Assembly: GCA_016745215.1 (NCBI GenBank)
Contig: CP050890.1
Span: 7,395,001-7,459,000 of the forward strand
Direction: 5' to 3'
Origin: Thiohalocapsa sp. PB-PSB1
GTDB taxonomy: Bacteria > Pseudomonadota > Gammaproteobacteria > Chromatiales > Chromatiaceae
DNA: 64,000 nucleotides
The notes beneath the pieces are model-generated. The model was not told the DNA's origin. It did not search any database and saw only the letters and a program-made list of their open reading frames with translations. Position 1 is the stretch's first letter. The number at the start of each line of letters is the position of its first letter. This document shows positions 1 through 7,148 of this stretch, in pieces. A program made the translations under genes and the position numbers.

Positions 1-1
1 T

Positions 2-184
2 GACTACCAAGTCCTACGCATGGACCAAATGCCCGAGGTCGAGGTGTATATCGTGCCCTCCGCCGAGCCGCCCACCGGCGTCGGCGAGCCATCCACGCCG
101 GTGATCGCCCCGGCGGTTGCCAATGCTCTGTTCATGGCCACCGGGCAGCGCTTGCGCAATCTGCCGCTGAAACTGGCCTCTTGA
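2..184 (+). CDS. Molybdenum hydroxylase large subunit, C-terminal end (IorB-like), partial
   Basis: The window opens inside this gene; 60 codons remain before the TGA. The visible tail contains PPTGVGEPSTPVIAPAVANA followed by an ATG(Q)RLRNLPL ending. GVGE is the conserved motif carrying the catalytic glutamate of xanthine-oxidase-family molybdenum hydroxylases, and this ending is typical of the beta subunit of isoquinoline 1-oxidoreductase-like enzymes, which hydroxylate aromatic aldehydes or N-heterocycles using Mo-molybdopterin. The substrate cannot be told from the tail. The 2Fe-2S partner subunit must lie outside the window. The family is fairly sure, the exact enzyme is not. Confidence 0.75.
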   Translation, partial: DYQVLRMDQMPEVEVYIVPSAEPPTGVGEPSTPVIAPAVANALFMATGQRLRNLPLKLAS

Positions 185-371
185 TGTCTGACGTGCTAAA
201 GCCTGTTTGCAACTCCGGCTTGTTCATGAGAATCAAAGCCGCGGCCTGCCGAGCATGCAGCGCAAGGACCCGTTGCGAGCGGCCCGCGGCGGTTGCTATC
301 CTGCTCTGGACCCCTCCCGGGCCGTCGTCCGCAACAGGTTCCTTTGGCAGCAGCATTTCGGAGTATGCCCC

Positions 372-773
372 ATGCTGAGGACAAACAGGCTGAAGACGAA
401 CAGGGCGTCGCCATCATTGCTCTTGGTATGCGTCGTGCTCTGTTGTCTAAGCAGTGGGAACCTAAGGGCTTCACAGGGAAACTGCGAAGACGCCGTTACA
501 ACAGCCGAGATGCAACGCTGCGCGAGCCAGCGCTACCAGACTGCCGATGCCAGGCTGAACCGGGTCTATCGACGTCTCCTCTCCCAATTGCCAAGCGAGC
601 GCCGCGCCAAGTTGCGCACCGCACAACGGGCTTGGATGGAGTTTCGGGACAAGCACCTGGATTTCGTTGTCAGCAGCGTCGAAGGCGGGACCATGGCCCC
701 TGTCTTGTCCCTGTCCGAGAAGGCGGCCATGACCGAACGCAGGGCAAAGGAATTGGAGGGCTGGTTGGAGTAA
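372..773 (+). CDS. Lysozyme inhibitor LprI-like periplasmic protein
   Basis: 133 residues. A signal peptide covers about residues 1-34 (hydrophobic core SLLLVVCVVLCC-like, ending near LRASQG). The mature part has NCEDAVTTAEMQRCASQRY followed by an amphipathic helix with ADARLNRVYRRLL, the usual arrangement in LprI/DUF1311 proteins: two cysteines about ten residues apart, then a helical bundle. LprI-type proteins inhibit lysozyme in the periplasm, but many relatives have no proven role. The ATG at 372 is chosen because the signal peptide starts there; the longer reading from 207 adds non-hydrophobic sequence. The muramidase gene 250 bp downstream is a suggestive neighbour, but the two are separated by repeat DNA. 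Confidence 0.7.
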   Translation: MLRTNRLKTNRASPSLLLVCVVLCCLSSGNLRASQGNCEDAVTTAEMQRCASQRYQTADARLNRVYRRLLSQLPSERRAKLRTAQRAWMEFRDKHLDFVVSSVEGGTMAPVLSLSEKAAMTERRAKELEGWLE

Positions 774-834
774 CCGCAGCATGAAGTCGCTCCTGGGCAA
801 CACTGCCAGCGCGCGGCATTTCTGCTTCAGGCGA

Positions 835-917
835 GTGCTCTGCTGCGGAAGTCGCGCGACCACGACAACCACAAACAGCAGAAACGGTGGCGGGATATCC
901 GCACCGCTGCACTAGGC
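835..917 (+). repeat. 83-bp dispersed repeat, uninterrupted copy
   Basis: This sequence begins GTGCTCTGCTGCGGAAGTCG and ends CGCACCGCTGCACTAGG. Both ends recur in the same order and orientation at 26959-26980 and about 27531-27592, where about 550 bp lies between them. It sits between the LprI-like gene and the muramidase gene; nothing else is recognised in 774-1020 apart from the ribosome-binding site of the next gene. Confidence 0.6.
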
Positions 918-1020
918 GATCGGAACGATCCCCTGGAGTAGGGATTCAGTAGGGAGATCAAAGGCGAATTCTTCCTTAGTCCCGGGGTGTCCTGTCCATT
1001 AACCGCGAGGAGAACCGAGT

Positions 1021-1767
1021 ATGAAAGAGAATTTCGAACAGTCGTTACAATACGTGCTGGTGCATGAGGGCGGATTCGCAGACCATCCGTCCGATCCCGG
1101 TGGTGCAACCATGAAAGGCGTGACACTGGCCACCTTTCGGCGACATTTTGGCGCCAACAAGAGCGTAAACGACCTTAAGAACATCACCCAGGCGCAGCTC
1201 GAGCAGATCTACCGCAGCGGTTACTGGGATAAGTGTCGCTGCGATCAGCTGCCCTCCGGTGTCGACTATGCCGTGTTCGACGGCGCCGTGAATTCCGGGC
1301 CTGGGCGTTCGGCGATCTGGCTGCAGGGGGCGGTGGGCGCGGTGCGCGATGGTGGGATCGGCCCCAACACCCTATCCAAGGTTGCCACCGAGGAGCCAGC
1401 CACGATCATCAACCGGATGCTGGACGAGCGCCTCGCCTTCCTGCGCCGGTTGAGGACCTTTTCGGTATTTGGGCGCGGCTGGACTCGACGCGTTGCGAGC
1501 GTGCGTTCTCAGGCCCTGGCCATGGTCAATCATGACAACGACGTGCCTCCGGATCAGGTTCTGCCGAATCTGCATTTCGATGTCGTACGGCTCGGTTCGA
1601 CCGGAGAATGGGTGGTGAAGCTTCAGGAGGCCCTTGGGATAACGGCAGACGGCAAGTTTGGACCACGCACCGAGGCTGCATTGGTCGCCTTCCAGGATGC
1701 GTATGGCCTCGAGCCCGACGGCGTCGCTGGGCGTAATACGTATCGCGCGCTCGGCTTGATCGATTAG
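1021..1767 (+). CDS. GH108 N-acetylmuramidase with peptidoglycan-binding domain
   Basis: 248 residues. Residues 1-95 match the glycoside hydrolase family 108 lysozyme fold: VLVHEGGFADHPSDPGG with the catalytic-type Glu16 in the EGG motif, then GVTLATFR and YWDKCRCDQLPSGVDYAVFD. Residues 100-170 look like the PG_binding_3 segment that usually follows, including GRGWTRR. Residues 190-245 form a PG_binding_1 repeat (LQEALGITADGKFGPRTEAA). Such enzymes cut the glycan strand of murein; they occur in prophages and as secretion-associated muramidases. No signal peptide is present, so a holin or other export route would be needed, and no phage genes lie nearby. The start has a GAGGAGA ribosome-binding site. 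Confidence 0.85.
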   Translation: MKENFEQSLQYVLVHEGGFADHPSDPGGATMKGVTLATFRRHFGANKSVNDLKNITQAQLEQIYRSGYWDKCRCDQLPSGVDYAVFDGAVNSGPGRSAIWLQGAVGAVRDGGIGPNTLSKVATEEPATIINRMLDERLAFLRRLRTFSVFGRGWTRRVASVRSQALAMVNHDNDVPPDQVLPNLHFDVVRLGSTGEWVVKLQEALGITADGKFGPRTEAALVAFQDAYGLEPDGVAGRNTYRALGLID

Positions 1768-2007
1768 CGACTTGGCTCCGGCTATTGTTGCTCCAGTTCA
1801 GAGAGAGGCTGCGTTCACGGCCTGTTTGGCGATTTCTGTGCAGAAACAGGCCACCTGGTTTGTCTTTTCGTTCGGCCTCCTTGTTCCGGCAACTCGCCCA
1901 TGGAGGGACCATGGGTGGGTTGCCGCTGCGCGCAGGCGAACGAGAATCCGGCGCCGGTTGGTCCGATGCTCTGCGGCAATCGCCTTGCTCTATACATCTA
2001 GGATCGA

Positions 2008-2097
2008 GTCTGGGGGTATCCTGAGTTAATTTGTCGAGAAGACAGTGGCCTGCGGCCTTTCTCCTGGGAAAGGCGCGGCGCTTGCGTCTGATCCGCC
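2008..2097 (+). repeat. Dispersed repeat R1, copy 1
   Basis: This copy contains GTCGAGAAGACAGTGGC and GGGAAAGGCGCGGCGCTTGC. Similar sequence occurs at 9071-9300 and 16305-16520. Here it leads directly into the 93-bp array, while in the other two copies it leads into a single REP unit. The rest of 1768-2007 holds nothing I recognise. Confidence 0.7.
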
Positions 2098-3025
2098 GGC
2101 ATCGCCCTGCCGGATCTCCTACGCTGGCCGGCTTTCGCGGTTCGTAGAGGTTCGCTTGTGGGCGAGACGCTGGGTTTACAGAAGCCTGCTGGGTCGCCCG
2201 CAAGCGGGCTCCTACGCTGGCCGGTTCCCGCGGTTCGTAGAGGTTCGCTTGTGGGCGAGACGCTGGGTTTACAGAAGCCTGCTGGGTCGCCCGCAAGCGG
2301 GCTCCTACGCTGGCCGGCTTTCGCGGTTCGTAGAGGTTTGCTTGTGGGCGAGACGCTGGGTTTACAGAAGCCTGCTGGGTCGCCCGCAAGCGGGCTCCTA
2401 CGCTGGCCGGCTTTCGCGGTTCGTAGAGGTTTGCTTGTGGGCGAGACGTTGGGTTTGCAGAAGCCTGCCGGGTCGCCCGCAAGCGGGCTCCTACGCTGGC
2501 CGGTTCCCGCGGTTCGTAGAGGTTCGCTTGTGGGCGAGACGTTGGGTTTGCAGACGCTCGTCGGGTCGCCCGCAAGCGGGCTCCTACGCTGGCTGGCTCT
2601 CGCGGTTCGTAAAGGTTCGCTTGCGGGCGAGATGCTGGGTTTGCAGAAGCCTGCTGGGTCGCCCGCAAGCGGGCTCCTACGCTGGCCGGCTCTCGCGGTT
2701 CGTAGAGGTTCGCTTGTGGGCGAGACGTTGGGTTTGCAGAAGCCTGCCGGGTCGCCCGCAAGCGGGCTCCTACGCTGGCTGGCTCTCGCGGTTCGTAAAG
2801 GTTCGCTTGCGGGCGAGATGCTGGGTTTGCAGACGCTCGTCGGGTCGCCCGCAAGCGGGCTCCTACGCTGGCCGGCTTTCGCGGTTCGTAGAGGTTCGCT
2901 TGTGGGCGAGACGTTGGGTTTGCAGACGCTCGTCGGGTCGCCCGCAAGCGGGCTCCTACGCCGACCGGTGAGGGTACGCTTGTGGGCGAGGTGCCGGCTT
3001 TGCAGAAGCCGGTTGGCGATGGCGC
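2098..3025 (+). repeat. Ten-unit tandem array of a 93-bp REP/BIME-like element
   Basis: The core GGGTCGCCCGCAAGCGGGCT recurs at 2191, 2284, 2377, 2470, 2563, 2656, 2749, 2842 and 2935, exactly 93 bp apart, with a diverged first unit from 2098. Each unit holds two palindromic halves in opposite orientation: CGCCCGCAAGCGGGCTCCTAC and the related GTAGAGGTTCGCTTGTGGGCG. That is the structure of a bacterial interspersed mosaic element made of two REPs. Unit variants are shuffled (GAAGCCTGCT or GACGCTCGTC tails; GTAGAGG or GTAAAGG), as expected from unequal exchange. Since 93 is divisible by 3, long but meaningless reading frames stay open on both strands. Confidence 0.9.
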
Positions 3026-3071
3026 CCCGCGGCGACTGCGCATTCGTGGGGATACCTGGGGGGCGGTTGGA

Positions 3072-3320
3072 TTAGCGTTTCAGCCGGCGCAACAGAATTT
3101 TGCCCCCGAAGTACAGTCCACCGCCGATCAGCATGATCAACTCGGCGGCGACGAACCAGGCGAGAAACAGAAAACCCACATCGCCCCAGCGAATGCTGCC
3201 GGTGAGCGGGTCGCTGAGTTCGCCTTGGAAATTATGCATGAAGCTGACCGCGGTCATCAACAATGCGATGATCAGAGCCCAGGACATGGACAACATCAGC
3301 AATGAGGGTTTTTGTTTCAT
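3072..3320 (-). CDS. Small two-helix membrane protein of unknown function
   Basis: 82 residues starting MKQKPSLLMLSM. Two hydrophobic stretches, about residues 5-28 and 44-70, are separated by a polar loop (HNFQGELSDPLTGSIRWGD), and the protein ends in a basic tail (GGKILLRRLKR). The ATG at 3320 is preferred to a TTG 18 bp upstream. I recognise no family. The gene lies downstream of, and on the same strand as, cimA, with a 66-bp gap, so it may be its last operon member. It is probably an inner-membrane protein; the job is unknown. Confidence 0.55.
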   Translation of the reverse strand: MKQKPSLLMLSMSWALIIALLMTAVSFMHNFQGELSDPLTGSIRWGDVGFLFLAWFVAAELIMLIGGGLYFGGKILLRRLKR

Positions 3321-3386
3321 CAGGAGTCGTAGAACCAAACGGGAATAAAATTGGCTGCGTTCAGATATGCAACGGAGTCAGGCGAT

Positions 3387-5063
3387 TTAGCAGCTGGCAG
3401 TGGCATCGCTAAGCGCTGCTGCTGCCGTCGCTGTTGCAGCGGCTTTTTCGGCTTGTTCCTTCAAGGCCCAGTGCATCACCAGATTCAGCATACGCATGGT
3501 GGCACCGATGGCGGCGAACACCTGGTTGGCATGCACCCCACGCGTTTTGAATTGGCCGCGCTCCGGGCGCGACCAGGTGATGATGCATTCCACCAGGGCA
3601 TCGGTGCGACCGCCCTTGGGAATGCGTACCTCGTAATCGGCCAAGCGCGCCAGGCTCAGCCCCTGGCGCTTGGTGATGCGCGCCAGGGCATTATTGAAGG
3701 CGTCAAAGCCACCGTTGCCGCTGCCGGCAGCAGTGAACGGTTGGCCGTTGAGCAGGACTTTAATGCTGGCGGTGGACTCCAGGCCCAGGCTGCTGGAAAC
3801 GTTGCAGGCAAGCAGTTCGGCGTGATTGTAATCGCTGCTCTCCAATACCTCGGCGATGATGAACGGCAGATCTTCTGCCGTGATGCTCTTTTTGGAATCG
3901 CCCAATTCGACGATACGCGCTAATACCTTGCGCTGATTCTCGTCGGACAGTTGAATGTCGAGCCGCTCCAGATTCTTGACCAGGGATGCTTTACCGCTGA
4001 GCTTGCCCAGCGCATAGGTGCGCCGCCGGCTGAAGCGCTCTGGCGATAGACGCGTGACATACAGGCTGCCTTTATGGTCGCCATCGGCATGGATGCCGGC
4101 GGTTTGGGTGAATACGTCCTCGCCGATGATTGGGGCATTGTCAGCCACGCGTTTGCCGGAGAAATACTGCACCAACTCGCTGACACGAGCCAGATGGCTT
4201 TCGTCAATGCGCATTTGCATATCGAGTTGATCGCGCAGATTGACCACGACCTCGGCCAGGGAGGCGTTGCCCGCGCGCTCGCCGAGACAATTGACGGTGC
4301 AATGCACGGCTGCGGCGCCGGCCTGGGCCGCGGCAACGACATTTGCGGTGGCCAGCCCGTAGTCGTTATGGGGATGGAAGTCGAACAGACAATCCGGAAA
4401 ACGCCGGATCATGTCCATCATGGCGGTGAAAACCCGCTCCGGTGTCATCACCCCCAGGGTGTCCGGCAGCATGAAATGATCGATCCCGGCGCCTTGTAGA
4501 TGCTCCATCAGCCGATAGACGTAGTCTCGTTTATCGGCATAGCCGTTGGACCAGTCCTCCAGGTAAAGATTGACCCTGAGCCCCCGCTCGCGGGCGATCG
4601 CGACATTTCGCCGCACATCCTCGGCATGTTGCTCCAGGGTCTTGCCCAACTGGGTGGTGCAGTGCTTTTCGCTGCCCTTGGCCAACAGGTTGATTACGCT
4701 GCCTCCGGCATGCTCGATCCAGGCCACACTGTCGCCATCGTCGACAAAGCCCAACACTTCGATCCGTGCATCCGTGTCATTGTCCCGGGCCCAGTCGATA
4801 ATGCCGGCCAGCGCCGCCTGTTCGCCGCGGGAGACGCGCGCGGAGGCGACTTCGATGCGGTCCACGCGCACCATTTCCAGCAGCATTTTCGCGATATTGA
4901 TCTTCTCCTCTGGCGAGAAGGAGATGCCTTGGGTCTGTTCGCCATCGCGCAATGTGGTATCGAGGATCAGAATCCGGTCTTGATTGCTGGTCTGGATTTC
5001 GGCGTTCTGGGTTTTGCTGGTTTCGCATGCTTTGGTTGTGGGCTTGCTGGTCATAGATTGCAC
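3387..5063 (-). CDS. cimA: (R)-citramalate synthase, Leptospira type (LeuA family)
   Basis: 558 residues. The catalytic TIM barrel (about 30-300) has LDTTLRDGEQTQGISFSPEE, DRIEVASARVSRGE, LYLEDWSNGY, LPDTLGVMTPE and the metal-binding FHPHND. A linker with GEDVFTQTAGIHADGD follows, then the regulatory LeuA dimerisation domain (DYEVRIPKGGRTDALVE; FKTRGVHANQ). From memory these blocks match the Leptospira citramalate synthase more closely than classical isopropylmalate synthase. The enzyme would condense pyruvate with acetyl-CoA, giving 2-oxobutanoate for isoleucine without threonine, with feedback control through the C-terminal domain. A start three codons downstream is also possible. 2-isopropylmalate or homocitrate synthase activity cannot be excluded. 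The gene follows thrC after 6 bp, so the two are probably cotranscribed. Confidence 0.7.
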   Translation of the reverse strand: MQSMTSKPTTKACETSKTQNAEIQTSNQDRILILDTTLRDGEQTQGISFSPEEKINIAKMLLEMVRVDRIEVASARVSRGEQAALAGIIDWARDNDTDARIEVLGFVDDGDSVAWIEHAGGSVINLLAKGSEKHCTTQLGKTLEQHAEDVRRNVAIARERGLRVNLYLEDWSNGYADKRDYVYRLMEHLQGAGIDHFMLPDTLGVMTPERVFTAMMDMIRRFPDCLFDFHPHNDYGLATANVVAAAQAGAAAVHCTVNCLGERAGNASLAEVVVNLRDQLDMQMRIDESHLARVSELVQYFSGKRVADNAPIIGEDVFTQTAGIHADGDHKGSLYVTRLSPERFSRRRTYALGKLSGKASLVKNLERLDIQLSDENQRKVLARIVELGDSKKSITAEDLPFIIAEVLESSDYNHAELLACNVSSSLGLESTASIKVLLNGQPFTAAGSGNGGFDAFNNALARITKRQGLSLARLADYEVRIPKGGRTDALVECIITWSRPERGQFKTRGVHANQVFAAIGATMRMLNLVMHWALKEQAEKAAATATAAAALSDATASC

Positions 5064-5069
5064 ATTGTC

Positions 5070-6467
5070 TCAGGACAAGTTTGCCTCCGTTGCCAGGGTG
5101 GCACGGATATGCTCGCGCACGGCCAGCGGCTCGGCGTCGAGTTCGGCGCAGCGGGTCGGTTTGTCCAGCAGTCCCTGCAATGCCGGCGGCGGCGGCGCCT
5201 CGCGGTCGATGGCCTCCCGCACCGCCTGATTGAACTTGGCTGGATGCGCGGTGGCCAATACGACGGCATCGGGCTCAGCCGCCGCCGCGCGTGCGCCGAC
5301 CGCGGTGTGCGGGCAAAGGATGTAGCCGCTCGCGGCGTAGGTCGCGCGGATCTGTGCCAGGGTTTCGCGATCGCTCACGGCCTGGGCGGAGAAGTCTTGC
5401 TGCACTTGGCGTAAACGCTCGCCGTCCACCTGCAGGCATCCGCTTTGCTGCATGCTGGCGAGCAGAGTGCGCACCGCCCCGGCATCTTCGTCAAGCAGAT
5501 AATACAGATAACGCTCGAAGTTGGATGCAACTTGGATGTCCATGGCCGGGCTCAGGGTGTGATAGACCTCGCCCTTGGCATAGACACCGTTGTCGACAAA
5601 GCGACTGAGTATATCGTTGCGGTTGGTGGCGATGATCAGCCGTTCGATGGGCAGCCCCATGCGCCTGGCCAGAAAGCCGGCGAACACATCGCCAAAGTTG
5701 CCGGTGGGCACCGCGAAGCTGACGCGCTGCCCGGGGTCGCCGCCAAGCTGACCCCAGGCGTGAAAATAGTAGATGGTTTGGGCCAGTATACGCAGCCAAT
5801 TGATGGAATTGACCGCGCCCAGCCGATAGCTGGATTTAAAGTCCAGATCGCTGAATAGGGTCTTGACGATGCGTTGCGCATCGTCGAAGGTGCCGCGTAT
5901 CGCAACATTGTGCACATTCGCATCGAGCACCGTGGTCATCTGGCGTTCCTGCACTGCGGACACGCGCCCCTTCGGATGCAGGATGAAGATATTGATCCGC
6001 TGTTTGCCACGTACGCCGTAAATCGCCGCGGAGCCGGTATCGCCGGAGGTGGCGCCAAGGATATTCAGCTCGCCGCCATCGCGGCGCAGCAGATATTCGA
6101 ACAGGTTGCCGAGCAATTGCAATGCCACGTCCTTGAATGCCGCGGTAGGACCATGAAACAATTCCAGGTACCGCCGTCCACCAGCTTCGCGCAGCGGTGT
6201 CACCCGCGGATGCGAGAAGCTGGCGTAGGAGCGTTGCACCAAATCCTGCAAATCCGCCCGCGGGATCTCGTCGGCAACAAAAGGCATCAGGATCTCCACC
6301 GCTAGGTCTTGAAAACTCAGTTTGGACCAGGCGCGGAGGATGTCCGCCCCAACCGGCGCCGGCAATCGCTCCGGCACCATCAGCCCGCCATCGGTGCCGA
6401 GCCCCATCATGACGACATCGGCAAAACCGACCGGCTCTACCCCGCCCCTGGTACTGACATACTTCAT
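5070..6467 (-). CDS. thrC: Threonine synthase
   Basis: 465 residues. The N-terminus MKYVSTRGG..GTDGGLMVPE is the family signature. The PLP lysine is Lys112 in FHGPTAAFKDVALQ, and the glycine-rich phosphate loop is LGATSGDTGSAA. The size and the central VPTGNFGDVFAGF block fit the longer, E. coli/yeast type of threonine synthase. It makes threonine from O-phosphohomoserine. It lies just upstream of the citramalate synthase gene; threonine deamination and citramalate are two alternative routes to 2-oxobutanoate. No attenuator or leader peptide was seen upstream. Confidence 0.93.
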   Translation of the reverse strand: MKYVSTRGGVEPVGFADVVMMGLGTDGGLMVPERLPAPVGADILRAWSKLSFQDLAVEILMPFVADEIPRADLQDLVQRSYASFSHPRVTPLREAGGRRYLELFHGPTAAFKDVALQLLGNLFEYLLRRDGGELNILGATSGDTGSAAIYGVRGKQRINIFILHPKGRVSAVQERQMTTVLDANVHNVAIRGTFDDAQRIVKTLFSDLDFKSSYRLGAVNSINWLRILAQTIYYFHAWGQLGGDPGQRVSFAVPTGNFGDVFAGFLARRMGLPIERLIIATNRNDILSRFVDNGVYAKGEVYHTLSPAMDIQVASNFERYLYYLLDEDAGAVRTLLASMQQSGCLQVDGERLRQVQQDFSAQAVSDRETLAQIRATYAASGYILCPHTAVGARAAAAEPDAVVLATAHPAKFNQAVREAIDREAPPPPALQGLLDKPTRCAELDAEPLAVREHIRATLATEANLS

Positions 6468-6878
6468 TTGGATATTCTCGCCGCGGATGATGCGCCTTGG
6501 CCATTCGGTCGCCGGGCGCGGTTAAACTTATCACGTTAGTCAAAACGCCGTCCGGCCGCAACCGAGCAATGCGGCTGATCGGCGCGATTGCACGCAAGCT
6601 GGCCGGGGTTATAACCACGTGGTTTGTATAAGATTGACCATTCGCATTGCACATTTCGCCCAAAAGCTGCCGTGCCGACGTTGACATAGTGTTACCGACA
6701 GCAACACAATGCTCGACCGCTTGCACGCCGATTCCGATTGCTCGTGCGGGCGTCGATAAAAAAATGCCGAGCAAGGTCAGCCAGGTTGTTTTGCCTTTTG
6801 TCAGTATGCTGAAGCAGCCTCGTGCTCGACATCCCGCTCTGCCTTTAATGCCAACATCCCCTGGGGAGGACAGTACTG
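6468..6878. other. Divergent intergenic region with a 12-bp palindrome
   Basis: This gap separates thrC (leftward) from the DUF4212/symporter pair (rightward), so it must contain both promoters. A perfect palindrome AACCACGTGGTT lies at 6613-6624, flanked by A/T-rich sequence, and could be an operator. No convincing coding potential was seen. Confidence 0.4.
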
Positions 6879-7136
6879 ATGACACCCGAAAATCGCGCCG
6901 CCTACTGGAAGTCGAATCTCTGGCTTCTGGCCATGCTCCTGGCCGTTTGGTTTGCCGTATCCTTTGGACTCGGTATCTTGCTGGTCGAGCCGCTCAACAC
7001 CATCTCACTCGGCGGTTACCCGCTCGGCTTCTGGTTCGCGCAGCAGGGTTCGATTTACATCTTTCTTGTGCTGATTTTCATTTATGCGATCAACATGAAC
7101 CGTCTCGACAAGAAGTTTGACGTCGACGAGGAATAA
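6879..7136 (+). CDS. DUF4212 protein, small subunit of a sodium:solute symporter
   Basis: 85 residues with two transmembrane helices (about 14-37 and 50-73) and a charged ending (NRLDKKFDVDEE). The sequence WKSNLWLLAMLLAVWFAVSF and GYPLGFWFAQQGSIYIFLVL are typical of DUF4212 proteins, which are almost always encoded directly before an ActP-like symporter and are thought to be its accessory subunit. The ATG has a GGGGAGGA ribosome-binding site. A 12-bp gap separates it from the symporter gene, so the two form an operon. Confidence 0.85.
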   Translation: MTPENRAAYWKSNLWLLAMLLAVWFAVSFGLGILLVEPLNTISLGGYPLGFWFAQQGSIYIFLVLIFIYAINMNRLDKKFDVDEE

Positions 7137-7148
7137 AGGCGCCAAATT

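Noticed and set aside
1021..1767. Prophage because of the GH108 muramidase
   Set aside because: No holin, capsid, tail, integrase or other phage genes surround it; this enzyme family is also chromosomal.
2098..3025. CRISPR array
   Set aside because: The whole 93-bp unit is repeated, with no unique spacers of constant length, and no cas genes are in the window.
1526..3043. 505-residue and about 305-residue reading frames on both strands across 2045-3075
   Set aside because: They exist only because the 93-bp repeat unit is a multiple of three without stops. The peptides repeat every 31 residues in every frame and overlap the muramidase gene end.
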